Of a stretch of 14,300 bases of DNA, positions 6,013 to 13,757 are shown in pieces. The translations under genes were made by a program, and so were the position numbers. The stretch is from Caldilinea sp. (GTDB lineage: Bacteria; Chloroflexota; Anaerolineae; Caldilineales; Caldilineaceae): the NCBI GenBank assembly GCA_026389955.1, contig JAPLGY010000357.1:1-14300 (forward strand), in the 5' to 3' direction. Below the pieces are notes generated by a model. That model saw only the letters and a program-made list of their open reading frames with translations. It made no database searches and had not been told where the DNA came from. The number at the start of each line of letters is the position of its first letter. Within the stretch, counting starts at the first letter, position 1.

Positions 6013-7557
6013 ATGATGCACACAGCACGGCGCAGCGGCATTCTTCTGCACCCCACATCCTTGCCCGGCCCCTACGGCGTCGGAACGTTCAACCAGGATG
6101 CCTACCGCTGGGTCGATTTTTTGGCCAGCACACACCAGACGCTCTGGCAGGTGCTGCCGTTGGGGCCGACTGGCTACGGCGACAGCCCCTATCAAAGTTT
6201 CAGCTCTTTTGCCGGCAACCCCTCTCTGATCAGCCTGGAAGATCTGCTGGACTCTGGCCTGGTCGACCCGCTTCTGCTCGACCAGGCACCCGTTTTTGAC
6301 CGCCAGCGGGTCGACTTCGGCCTCCTCTACACCTGGAAACGTCCTTTGTTGCGCCAGATTGCCGAGGAGTTCCCCCGGCGAGCGTCCGCAGCGCTGCAAG
6401 CCGAGTTTGCACAGTTCTGCGCTGAGCAGGCGGGCTGGTTGGACGATTATGCACTGTTTATGGCGCTCAAAGACGCCCATCAAGGCGCCCCCTGGAATCA
6501 ATGGGGGATGCCGCTGCGCAGCCGCCAGCCCGCTGCACTGGCTGCCGCATCTGCCCGCCATGCAGCCGCCCTGTTCAGCCACAAACTCAACCAATGGCTC
6601 TTTTACCGGCAGTGGCTGACCCTCAAAGCCTATGCCAACCACCACGGGATCCAGGTGGTCGGCGATATTCCGATCTTCGTCGCCATGGACAGCAGCGATG
6701 CCTGGAGCAACCCCCAAGAGTTCTACCTGGACAACGATTTTCAGCCGACAGTGGTGGCCGGGGTCCCCCCCGACTATTTCAGCGTCACAGGCCAGCTCTG
6801 GGGCAACCCGCTGTACCGCTGGGAAACAATGGCCCAAAATGGCTACCGCTGGTGGCTTCGCCGGATCCAGGCAGCGCTGCAGCTCTACGACATCGTACGC
6901 ATCGACCACTTTCGCGGGTTTGCTGGCTACTGGGAGATCCCAGCCAACGCAGAGACCGCTGTCCACGGACGTTGGGTACCCGGCCCCGGCGCCCGCTTTT
7001 TTGAGGCAGTTCGTTCCGAACTGGGCGAAGATCTGCCCATCATCGCCGAAGACCTCGGCGAAATTACCCCCGATGTGGTTGAACTGCGCGACCGGTTCGG
7101 CTTGCCCGGAATGAAAGTTCTGCAGTTTGCCTTCAGCACGGACGCGACCGACAAATTTCTGCCGCACAATTTCACACGCAATTTTGTCGTCTATTCCGGC
7201 ACCCACGACAACGACACCAGCTGGGGATGGTACCGCACGTCGGCAACTGACTCAGAACGCGATGCCTTTCGACGTTATTTTCGGACCGACGGCCACGACG
7301 CTGCCTGGACACTGGTCGAAGGGGCCTTTCGCAGCGTGGCCGACACGGCAATTGTCCCCCTGCAAGATTTGCTCAATCTCGGCAGCGAAGCACGCATGAA
7401 CCTGCCCGGCCGTGCAGCGGGCAACTGGACCTGGCGCTTTGCCCCCGAACAGCTGAACGGCCATGTCTCCGCTCGGCTGCTCGAGGCCACAGAGCTCTAC
7501 GGACGCAACCCCGCGCTCTATGCCGGCCCAGAAATCCTACAGAACGGCCAGGAATGA
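6013..7557 (+). CDS. malQ: 4-alpha-glucanotransferase (amylomaltase, GH77)
   Basis: The enzyme transfers alpha-1,4-glucan segments between maltodextrins and takes part in glycogen and maltodextrin turnover. The 514 residues match the length of the Thermus-type enzyme. Visible GH77 motifs are SGILLHPTSLPGPYGVG (8-24), PTGYGDSPYQSFSSFAGNP (52-70), GDIPIFVAMDSSD (217-229), and GVPPDYFSVTGQLWGNPLY (250-268). The catalytic residues are D298 in VRIDHFRG, E346 in AEDLGE, and D399 in GTHDND, close to D293/E340/D395 of the Thermus aquaticus enzyme. AAGGAG at 5998-6003 supports ATG 6013; ATG 6016 is an alternative. The start lies just behind the 13-bp repeat array, and the gene converges on the AEC permease gene with a 40-bp gap that shows no clear hairpin. 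Confidence 0.96.
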   Translation: MMHTARRSGILLHPTSLPGPYGVGTFNQDAYRWVDFLASTHQTLWQVLPLGPTGYGDSPYQSFSSFAGNPSLISLEDLLDSGLVDPLLLDQAPVFDRQRVDFGLLYTWKRPLLRQIAEEFPRRASAALQAEFAQFCAEQAGWLDDYALFMALKDAHQGAPWNQWGMPLRSRQPAALAAASARHAAALFSHKLNQWLFYRQWLTLKAYANHHGIQVVGDIPIFVAMDSSDAWSNPQEFYLDNDFQPTVVAGVPPDYFSVTGQLWGNPLYRWETMAQNGYRWWLRRIQAALQLYDIVRIDHFRGFAGYWEIPANAETAVHGRWVPGPGARFFEAVRSELGEDLPIIAEDLGEITPDVVELRDRFGLPGMKVLQFAFSTDATDKFLPHNFTRNFVVYSGTHDNDTSWGWYRTSATDSERDAFRRYFRTDGHDAAWTLVEGAFRSVADTAIVPLQDLLNLGSEARMNLPGRAAGNWTWRFAPEQLNGHVSARLLEATELYGRNPALYAGPEILQNGQE

Positions 7558-7597
7558 GCCAGGAACACCCGGCCCCCTGCACAGACCGGACAACCGC

Positions 7598-8509
7598 TCA
7601 GGTGATCGCCGCCAGAAGGAGGGAGACGGTGACCACGCTGACCAGGGTGCTGGCCAGCACCGCAGCGGCCACCAGACGGGGCGCTGCCGCAAACTCGGTG
7701 GAAAGCACCGTGGCCACAACCGCAGTCGGCATCGCAGCCTGCAGCACCATTACCTGACGCTCTACCCCGCCAATCCCAATCCACAGACACAACGCCAGCG
7801 CGATCGCCGGCGACAGCCCAAGCCGAATCAGCAGGCTGCGCCAGACCACCGTCTGGTCGCGGGTCAAGGTGGTTTGACTGAGCTGAATCCCCAGCAGCAC
7901 CAGCATGATGGGGATGGTCGCCCCTGCCAACAGATCGATGGCCCGATAAAGGCTGTCGGGGATGGGCACGGACAGACGGTTGCAGAACAGGCCCACCAAG
8001 GTCGCATAGAGCACAGGCGCACGCAGGCTCTGGGAAAAGGCCTGTCGCAAAGGCGCTGTCCCCGCCGACGCCACAAAAACCCCAAACGTGTTGGTCAGCA
8101 GCGCGCTGATCGTATAGTAAACAGTGGCCGCTGCCAGCCCGGCATCTCCCAACGCAAAGAAGGCGACCGGCAGCCCAATGTTGCCGTTGTTGCTGATCGC
8201 ACTGGACAAGGTCAGCGCAGTGCGCTGCGGGCGCTCCAACCCGGTTCCAGCAATCCAGCCGGCCACCCCAGTGAGCAGATAAACCCCTGCCACCAGCAGC
8301 AGTTCCTGCTGCAACAGCGCCGTGTCAAGGTCCAGGTTGTACAGACTGCGCAGCACCAGCGCAGGAGACGCCAGGAAAAACACAACTCGCCCCAAAGTGC
8401 GGCTGTCCAACTGGACAGTGCGCGCCAGCACAAAACCGGCACCCGCCACAAGCAAGACAGGCAGAACGGTGCCAACAAAGACCTGCACCAGGCTTCCCAA
8501 AAGATTCAT
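7598..8509 (-). CDS. AEC (auxin efflux carrier) family permease
   Basis: This is a 303-residue, very hydrophobic protein with about ten membrane segments in two halves, as in the AEC/bile-acid-sodium-symporter-like transporters. The family signature NNGNIGLP is at 107-114 after LSSAIS, where the conserved asparagines line the crossover. Bacterial members often export or take up organic acids such as malate, but no substrate can be assigned here. The ATG at 8507-8509 has only a weak purine-rich region ahead. The gene begins nine bases after the stop of the unknown 126-residue gene and is the last gene of the minus-strand run. Confidence 0.9.
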   Translation of the reverse strand: MNLLGSLVQVFVGTVLPVLLVAGAGFVLARTVQLDSRTLGRVVFFLASPALVLRSLYNLDLDTALLQQELLLVAGVYLLTGVAGWIAGTGLERPQRTALTLSSAISNNGNIGLPVAFFALGDAGLAAATVYYTISALLTNTFGVFVASAGTAPLRQAFSQSLRAPVLYATLVGLFCNRLSVPIPDSLYRAIDLLAGATIPIMLVLLGIQLSQTTLTRDQTVVWRSLLIRLGLSPAIALALCLWIGIGGVERQVMVLQAAMPTAVVATVLSTEFAAAPRLVAAAVLASTLVSVVTVSLLLAAIT

Positions 8510-8518
8510 CGCACTTTG

Positions 8519-8899
8519 CTACAGCTGGCCACTGCGCCGGTTGCCGGGCGGGGAAAGGCTGCCAGCCGTCCCCGGCTCTTCAGGACCCACATTGTGAAAA
8601 ACCTGGTAGTGCTCCAGCGTGGCTGTGAAAAATTCGATGACATATTCGTTCGGGATGCCCATCGGCTGGGTCAATTCTCCCAACAGCGCCTGAAACAGGG
8701 TCGATCGCTGTGCCGGTTTGAGCTGACGCCAGCTCTCTTCCCACAACAGAAGCGTCCCATAAACCCCTTCGCCGGTGTAGTGAAGGTCAAGCTTGCCGAT
8801 CGTCGTCGGTGTCCCGCCAGCTATCCCCAGGTCGAGGTCAAAGAGAGCATACTCTTCGGAAGAAGCTGTGCGCACGAGACGTTTGAGCTTCAGGTTCAT
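8519..8899 (-). CDS. Conserved-looking protein of unknown function (126 aa)
   Basis: I do not recognise this protein. It has 126 residues, is mixed alpha/beta in appearance, and lacks signal peptide, membrane segment or metal motif. It opens with MNLKLKRLVRTASSEE. The middle (ALFDLDLGIAGGTPTTIGKL) suggests beta strands. The later part has a helix with WEESWRQLKPAQR and a VIEFFTATLEHYQVF segment. The last 20 or so residues are Gly/Ser/Pro-rich. The chosen ATG at 8897-8899 is five bases after the HEAT gene stop and has AGGT ahead; an upstream start would overlap the HEAT gene. The tight packing between the HEAT gene and the permease gene supports it as a real, co-transcribed gene. Confidence 0.7.
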   Translation of the reverse strand: MNLKLKRLVRTASSEEYALFDLDLGIAGGTPTTIGKLDLHYTGEGVYGTLLLWEESWRQLKPAQRSTLFQALLGELTQPMGIPNEYVIEFFTATLEHYQVFHNVGPEEPGTAGSLSPPGNRRSGQL

Positions 8900-8904
8900 G
8901 GCCG

Positions 8905-9996
8905 CTACCTGTACTCGCCCAGATCCGCGTCGTCCTCCCAGCTGTCCCAAGGGTCGAGATCATCCAACACATCCTCGTCTTCAGCTTCGTCGTAAAGCGG
9001 TATTCGCACGGCATCCGCTCCGGTGTAAAAAAGCATCTCCTCCAACGCCTGTTCGGCAGCAGACGCCTCCACACGGTCGCTGGCCGCCAGCTGTTCGAGC
9101 GCCTGACGGGCTTGTTTGCCGCCCAGCCGCCCCAACGCCAAGATGACAGACAGACGCACGGGCTCCTCGTCGTCTTCCAGCAGATCGAGCAAGGTTGACA
9201 GGGCCGCTTTGGCCTCCAACTCGCCGCAGGTGCGGGCCGCCGCTGCACGCATGGCTGGGTCGGGGTTGCGCAGCTCGGCGCGCACCAGCCGCCGCCAGCG
9301 GATGTCGACGCTGTTGCCCATCGCCACCAGCGCACTGACCCGCAATGGCTCCCAGGCTGAATAGTAGGCGTCTTCAATCAGCTGACGCACGCCGTTCTCC
9401 TCCGAATAGGCGATGCTCTCCAGGGCCTTGCAGCGCACAGCCAGGGGCTGCTGGTGGTCAGCCAGAACAGCCAACAGGGCATTCTCGATCCGCATGGCAA
9501 GCGCTGTCTCCAGCTCTCCCAGTTCGCCAGCCAGCACATAATGGCCCAACGCAGCTGCCGCAGCCGCACGCACCTCGTCGCTGCTGTCTTGCTGCAGACG
9601 CTGCAAAATCGGGCCGGCCAGGCTGGCATCAGGCTCGCCCTCGTCCAGCAACTCAAGGGCCCTCCGACGCAGGCGGCTGTCGGGATCTCCCAACAAGATG
9701 GCCAGCAGGGCGGTCAGGTCGACGTCAAGAAACTCGTCGGCTGAACGAGCCAGCCTGTCCAGCAGCTGGACACGCACGGAAAGGGCGATCTGGTTCCAGT
9801 GCCGCCGCACCAGCGCAGCATCTGCCCTGCTCAGATCAGAAAGCAGAAACCATTCGGCAGGCGCCACCTGTTCAGGGGCGACGATCAGCTGCCGAAGCAG
9901 TTCGGCAACCGTCAACGTCGGCTGGAGCCTGGGAACCTCTTCGTCAAACAGGTCGTCACTCTCTTCAGTTTCGTAATCACTTTTTGGATCGGTCAT
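8905..9996 (-). CDS. HEAT-repeat protein with acidic termini
   Basis: This is a 363-residue cytoplasmic scaffold-type protein. Residues about 95-320 contain repeated helical hairpins of HEAT / PBS-lyase HEAT-like type, for example DPDSRLRRRALELL (104-117), SSDEVRAAAAAALGHYV (138-154), NPDPAMRAAAARTCGEL (244-260) and DEEPVRLSVILALGRLGG (276-293). Both ends are strongly acidic: TEESDDLFDEE near the N-terminus and DEAEDEDVLDDLDPWDSWEDD near the C-terminus. HEAT arrays bind proteins or other ligands; no partner can be named. I chose ATG at 9994-9996. A TTG at 10012-10014 would add six residues and lies closer to the LysM stop, with AGG a short distance ahead. It is followed five bases later by the unknown 126-residue gene. 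Confidence 0.85.
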   Translation of the reverse strand: MTDPKSDYETEESDDLFDEEVPRLQPTLTVAELLRQLIVAPEQVAPAEWFLLSDLSRADAALVRRHWNQIALSVRVQLLDRLARSADEFLDVDLTALLAILLGDPDSRLRRRALELLDEGEPDASLAGPILQRLQQDSSDEVRAAAAAALGHYVLAGELGELETALAMRIENALLAVLADHQQPLAVRCKALESIAYSEENGVRQLIEDAYYSAWEPLRVSALVAMGNSVDIRWRRLVRAELRNPDPAMRAAAARTCGELEAKAALSTLLDLLEDDEEPVRLSVILALGRLGGKQARQALEQLAASDRVEASAAEQALEEMLFYTGADAVRIPLYDEAEDEDVLDDLDPWDSWEDDADLGEYR

Positions 9997-10032
9997 GGTC
10001 GGTTCTTTGCTCAAAGGTGCCTGGAAGCCCGG

Positions 10033-11553
10033 TCACTGCCAAGTAAAACCCCACACAGGACTGGCCGGGCTGATCGCAGTCTGGCCCCCGTCGGCGCCAA
10101 CCTCGACAACCTCCACATACCAGCGCCACTGGCGCCCAAATTCAAAGGGCGCCAGGCCACACAGACTGTCATCCAACTTCCACAAGGTGACACCCGCAGG
10201 CCGCTGCTGTGCAATCACCCAGACGATCTGCTCGGCACCCTCCTGTGTACGCCCGTTGACATAGCCCAGATGTACCCTGTACAGTTCGTCAGGCTGGACA
10301 AAGGGAACCGGGTTCCAAACCAACGATTCGCCAGATCCACATTTTACGGAGACGTTGTTCTCGGGGGCGCGCAGGGTCGGCGGGTCGAGACGGATCGCCG
10401 GTGTCGCCGTCGCCGGACCAGCCGTCGCTGTCGCCGGAACAGCCGTCGCTGTCGCCGGAACAGCCGTCGCTGTCGCCGGAACAGCTGTCGCTGTCGGCAG
10501 GTCTGCGGCCGGGTCAGGGATGATCAGCGTGTCGCCGGGCTGCAGCGTATAGCTGTCGTTGAGGTTCAGGCCGTTTGCAGCCAGGAGGGCCTCGACAGTG
10601 ATTTCGTTGTCCAGGGCCAGGTCAAACAACGTGTCCCCAGCACGAATGCGATAGCGCTGCGGGGTCGCAGTGGGAGGCACAAGGGGGGGCAAAGCGGTCG
10701 GGGTTGGAAGGAACAGCACGTCTGTATCCTGTCTCCCCGTTGCCGCTGTGCTGGCCACGAGCAGCGTCCGGGTCGGCGTAACGCTGACAGCCACCTCTTC
10801 TGGCTCCGGTGCAGGTGGCTGGGTCGGCGTGGCCAGGGGGATCGCCGTGGCTGTCGATGCTGCAGCCGGCAGCGTGGCCGCAGCTGTCGCCGCAGTTGTC
10901 GCTGCGGCTGTCGCCGTGGCTGTCGGTTCTGCAGCCGGCAGCGTGGCCGGGAGGGGCGCCGTGGCTGTCGGTGTGTCTTCGGCTGGCATGGAGAGGGGCG
11001 GCTCTGGGGCAGCGGCGGGCCCCTCGGCAGCGGGGCTGGGCTGGGCAGAGCCCTGCTGCGCAAGAGCGGAGTAGAAAACCGCCGTCTCGGAGGCGGCTGG
11101 CTGCAAGCTGACCCACTCGATCTCGTCCGTGTCGACCGAGCGGGTTGTGACCGAAAAATCGGGCGAAAATTGTGCTCCCAGCGTGCCGGCCACGGTGGCC
11201 ACCCGTTCCAGCTGGCGCTGGGTCCAACCAGAGAGGTCAGCCTCTCTCCACTGATAAAATACCCCAAAGAGGACAACCAACAGCAGGGGTCCCCCCCAGG
11301 TGACCAGCCGCGGCGGTGCGGGTTGCAGCGTCCGCCCGCAATGGGGGCAGACCCTCAACGCTGCCAGTGCCCGGTTGTTGCAGCGCCGACAGCGAATTTG
11401 CTTGTCGCGCGCGGGCAGGCTCTCCCCACAGGCAGGGCAGAGGGCGGCGCCGAGGCTGACTGCACTGTTGCAGCTGGGACAGGGACGTGTGGCTGCAGAA
11501 CGCAGATCCTCTGAAACGGTGCCCTGTCGCTGGCCCAGATCCTGTTGTGCCAT
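10033..11553 (-). CDS. Membrane protein with two zinc ribbons, one TM helix and a LysM domain
   Basis: The 506-residue product has, in order: two zinc ribbons (C25/C28/C39/C42 and C55/C58/C69/C72), one transmembrane helix (about 83-101), a short folded-looking stretch (about 105-165), a Thr/Ala/Pro-rich linker (about 170-298), a LysM domain from YRIRAGDTLFDLA to LQPGDTLIIP (300-346), a second linker of PATATAV repeats (about 353-385), and a C-terminal beta-rich domain (about 386-506, with C405 and C465). LysM binds N-acetylglucosamine-containing glycans such as peptidoglycan. The zinc ribbons should be cytoplasmic and the LysM part outside (type II topology). The gene starts five bases after the rseP stop. 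The role is unknown. Confidence 0.88.
   Translation of the reverse strand: MAQQDLGQRQGTVSEDLRSAATRPCPSCNSAVSLGAALCPACGESLPARDKQIRCRRCNNRALAALRVCPHCGRTLQPAPPRLVTWGGPLLLVVLFGVFYQWREADLSGWTQRQLERVATVAGTLGAQFSPDFSVTTRSVDTDEIEWVSLQPAASETAVFYSALAQQGSAQPSPAAEGPAAAPEPPLSMPAEDTPTATAPLPATLPAAEPTATATAAATTAATAAATLPAAASTATAIPLATPTQPPAPEPEEVAVSVTPTRTLLVASTAATGRQDTDVLFLPTPTALPPLVPPTATPQRYRIRAGDTLFDLALDNEITVEALLAANGLNLNDSYTLQPGDTLIIPDPAADLPTATAVPATATAVPATATAVPATATAGPATATPAIRLDPPTLRAPENNVSVKCGSGESLVWNPVPFVQPDELYRVHLGYVNGRTQEGAEQIVWVIAQQRPAGVTLWKLDDSLCGLAPFEFGRQWRWYVEVVEVGADGGQTAISPASPVWGFTWQ
10410..10493 (-). repeat. Four 21-bp tandem repeats coding PATATAV in the LysM protein
   Basis: A 21-bp unit occurs four times head to tail (10410-10430, 10431-10451, 10452-10472, 10473-10493 on the plus strand), with a shortened unit beyond. 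Two copies are identical and the outer two each carry one base change. The unit encodes seven residues, so copy-number change would only lengthen or shorten the linker behind the LysM domain. Near-identity at DNA level points to recent expansion. Confidence 0.93.
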
Positions 11554-11558
11554 CGTCT

Positions 11559-12914
11559 TTATTGCCCCATCAAACGCGACCAGTCAATCGTCTGGGGGGC
11601 CGAACTTAGGTCGTTGACAGTGATCAGGAGCATCAGCCCCAACAGCAAAGCAAAGCCGATCATGTGGATCATGCCTTCACGTTCTGGGCTGACCCGGCGG
11701 CCGCGCACGATCTCGATCAGGATGAAGAGCAGACGCCCGCCGTCGAGTGCCGGCAGAGGGAGCAGGTTGGTGATCGCCAGCGCTGCGCTCAAGACAGCCG
11801 AAAGGCGCAGAATCGGAAACCAAAAACCGGTGTCAAGCGTGGCCGACATGGCCCCGCCGATCATCTGTGCGATGCCGACCGGCCCGCTGAGCTGGGCATC
11901 CTGAGGAGCAATCTGGCCCTGCACCAGCAGGACAGGCAGTTGGAGCACCAGGGCGGCGTACGAGGCCGTGCTGGTGACGCCCTCCCAGAGGGCCGGCAGC
12001 AGCCCCATGCTGGCCATGCGGTTGACCGTGCCTATCTGAACGCCCAAGGCTCCCTCTCCGGCGGGCGGGTCGAGGCGCGGGGTCATGGAGAGCTGCAGCC
12101 AACGATCTTCCCGCACAACGGTCAATGTGAGCTCCTGCCCCAGCCGTTCGCTGATCAGCTGGTTGAGCGGCCTGTCAGCAAAGACGGTCAAGCCATCTAC
12201 GGCAAAGATCAGATCCCCGGGTTGCACCCCAGCTTCTGCAGCCGGGCTCTCTGGGGCCAACCCAGTAACCTGGGTCATGAGAACGGGTGTGAACTGGCTG
12301 TCTTCCAGCGCCCGCCAGAGAGCCTCCTGGGCAGGTGCGGGCAATGTCAGCAGGAGCCCGTCGCGCAACAGGGTGAGACCTGCACGCTCTTCGCTGGCAG
12401 GCTGTGTGAACACAGAGAACTCGGTACCGCCCTCCAGAGGCACCTGCAAAGGAGCACCGTCCAGAGCCAGCAAAATGTCGCCGGCCAACAGGCCCAACTC
12501 GGCGGCCGCCGGGCTGGGCCTGTCAAGCTGTGGGGCACCGGTGGGGATAGGGGCCCCGGCGACCAGACTGGCCGCAAAGAGAACGACGGCCAACAAAAAA
12601 ATCATGGCAGGCCCGGCAACCAAGGTAGCAGCTCGCCCACCACGGCTGGCAGCGTTGAATGCACCCGGCCCCAGATCGCCGCCATCTTCCCCCTGCATGC
12701 GGGCAAAGCCCCCCAAAGGCAGCCAGTTCAAGGTAAAATCGGTGCCATCATAACGAAACAGTTTGACCGCACGCGGGGGGTACCCCAGCCCAAACTCTTC
12801 GACGACAATCCCATTGCGCCGTGCCACCCAGTAGTGGCCCAGCTCGTGAAAGAAGACAAGCACACCCAAAACGGCCACAAATGACAATACAGTTAAAATC
12901 CAGTCAAAAAACAT
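11559..12914 (-). CDS. rseP: Site-2 intramembrane metalloprotease with two PDZ domains (RseP/M50)
   Basis: This is a 451-residue membrane protease of the S2P/M50 family. The zinc-binding HELGH is at 23-27 in the first membrane helix, and the third zinc ligand is D391 in LLPLPALDGGR. Membrane segments lie at about 5-25, 97-120, 365-387 and 415-433. Two PDZ domains follow the second helix: about 125-195, and 210-280 with AEAGVQPGDLIFAVDGL. The MREbeta-type LNWLPLGGFARMQGED is at 62-77. The family cleaves single-span type II membrane proteins, for example anti-sigma factors, after a first cut by another protease. AGAGGA ahead of the ATG lies in the loop of a small hairpin. It is 42 bases behind the isopentenyl phosphate kinase gene and five bases before the LysM gene. 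Confidence 0.95.
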   Translation of the reverse strand: MFFDWILTVLSFVAVLGVLVFFHELGHYWVARRNGIVVEEFGLGYPPRAVKLFRYDGTDFTLNWLPLGGFARMQGEDGGDLGPGAFNAASRGGRAATLVAGPAMIFLLAVVLFAASLVAGAPIPTGAPQLDRPSPAAAELGLLAGDILLALDGAPLQVPLEGGTEFSVFTQPASEERAGLTLLRDGLLLTLPAPAQEALWRALEDSQFTPVLMTQVTGLAPESPAAEAGVQPGDLIFAVDGLTVFADRPLNQLISERLGQELTLTVVREDRWLQLSMTPRLDPPAGEGALGVQIGTVNRMASMGLLPALWEGVTSTASYAALVLQLPVLLVQGQIAPQDAQLSGPVGIAQMIGGAMSATLDTGFWFPILRLSAVLSAALAITNLLPLPALDGGRLLFILIEIVRGRRVSPEREGMIHMIGFALLLGLMLLITVNDLSSAPQTIDWSRLMGQ

Positions 12915-12918
12915 TGTT

Positions 12919-12939
12919 TGGTTTTCCTCTCACAAACCA
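12919..12939 (-). promoter_or_regulatory. Small hairpin presenting the rseP Shine-Dalgarno in its loop
   Basis: On the minus strand TGGTTT and AAACCA form a 6-bp, AT-rich stem around the nine-base loop GTGAGAGGA, which holds the ribosome binding site; the start codon follows four bases later. The stem is weak. It may be chance or a modest translation element. Confidence 0.3.
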
Positions 12940-12956
12940 GGGGTGCAGGCCCAATG

Positions 12957-13757
12957 CTACGCGTAGATGCGGGTGCCGACGGCCTGGCCCGCCAGAGCAG
13001 ACCCGACATGGCCCGCCAGCATGCCGCTGCAGACGACGATCTGCAGCCCTGGGTGGCGGCGGACCATCGCCAATGCCTGCAACACCTTGGCACGCATCCC
13101 GCCTGTGACATCCACGCCATGGCTGCCGCCCAGACCGGCAGCGATCGCCCCCAACGAGGCCGGGGTGAGGGTGGCCAGCAGCTGCGCTGCAGGCTCCTGC
13201 AGCGGGTCAGCAGTGAAGATGCCATCTACCTCGCCAGCCAGGACCATGCGTTGGGGAGGGAGGGTCAGCGCCAGATACTCGAAGAGTTCTTCGGTGCTGA
13301 CGATGGTGCCGCCGCGCACGCTGTCGAGTGCAACGTCGCCGTAGACAACTGGGGTGAGCCCTTGCGCAAGCGCAGCGGCGACGGTGGCCTCGGGCCCGGC
13401 GACGATCTGGCCGTCCTGGCAGCGCAGCAGTGCGCTCGGCTGAATGCTCCAGGCGGGGAGACCGGCTTGAAGCAGCTGAGCGGTCACGATGCGGTTGAGG
13501 CGGGCCGCTGCATCGCCGGTCGCTGCAAACCCATACCAGCCTGCAGCATTGCGGACGCCGCCACGCGTCCCGTACCGGTGTCCGTACAGATGGCCAAAGC
13601 TGCCCGAACCATGGCCGACCACCAGCTGGAGAGCTGGGTTGGCTTGCTGCACAGCCGCCAACTCGGCCGCCAGCCGAGCGATCACCTCCAGACGGGGCGT
13701 CTCTGGCTGGCGTTTTTCGGTGATCAAAGAACCGCCCAATTTCAAAAAGATGAGCAT
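12957..13757 (-). CDS. Isopentenyl phosphate kinase
   Basis: The enzyme phosphorylates isopentenyl phosphate to isopentenyl diphosphate, the last step of the alternative (archaeal-type) mevalonate pathway. The 266 residues form an amino-acid-kinase fold. MLIFLKLGGSLITEK opens the protein with the Lys-Gly-Gly nucleotide loop. VVGHGSGSFGHLYGH (46-60) holds the probable catalytic histidine (H56). VVYGDVALD (137-145), EVDGIF and GVDVTGGMRAK follow, the last binding the phosphates. An acetylglutamate or aspartate kinase is unlikely given the GSGSFGH motif. The start ATG at 13755-13757 has GAGGAG close upstream and overlaps the selA end by 16 bases, so coupling is likely. IPK with phosphomevalonate decarboxylase has been described in Roseiflexus, which fits the proposed phylum. 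Confidence 0.9.
   Translation of the reverse strand: MLIFLKLGGSLITEKRQPETPRLEVIARLAAELAAVQQANPALQLVVGHGSGSFGHLYGHRYGTRGGVRNAAGWYGFAATGDAAARLNRIVTAQLLQAGLPAWSIQPSALLRCQDGQIVAGPEATVAAALAQGLTPVVYGDVALDSVRGGTIVSTEELFEYLALTLPPQRMVLAGEVDGIFTADPLQEPAAQLLATLTPASLGAIAAGLGGSHGVDVTGGMRAKVLQALAMVRRHPGLQIVVCSGMLAGHVGSALAGQAVGTRIYA

Noticed and set aside
7558..7597. Possible terminator between convergent malQ and the AEC gene
   Set aside because: Only short self-complementary CCGG words spaced 13 bases apart were found, with no stable stem or T-run.
7463..8995. Open frame of about 510 codons on the plus strand across the malQ end, the permease and the unknown gene
   Set aside because: It is rich in Q, R, H and P with no domain, overlaps three supported genes, and is explained by high GC content limiting stop codons.
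9799..11514. Long open frame (571 codons) on the plus strand opposite the LysM and HEAT genes, with Arg/Cys/Gly-rich repeats
   Set aside because: It is antisense to two genes with recognisable domains. Its composition (runs of R, C, S, G) is what the complement of an Ala/Thr/Pro-rich region gives, and it has no family motif.
1635..13148. Four copies of GCGATCGC (1635, 1910, 7800, 13141), the cyanobacterial HIP1 octamer
   Set aside because: About one or fewer would be expected by rough base-composition reckoning, but all four are in coding sequence where GC-rich codon choice favours the word, and four is too few to argue for a repeat system.
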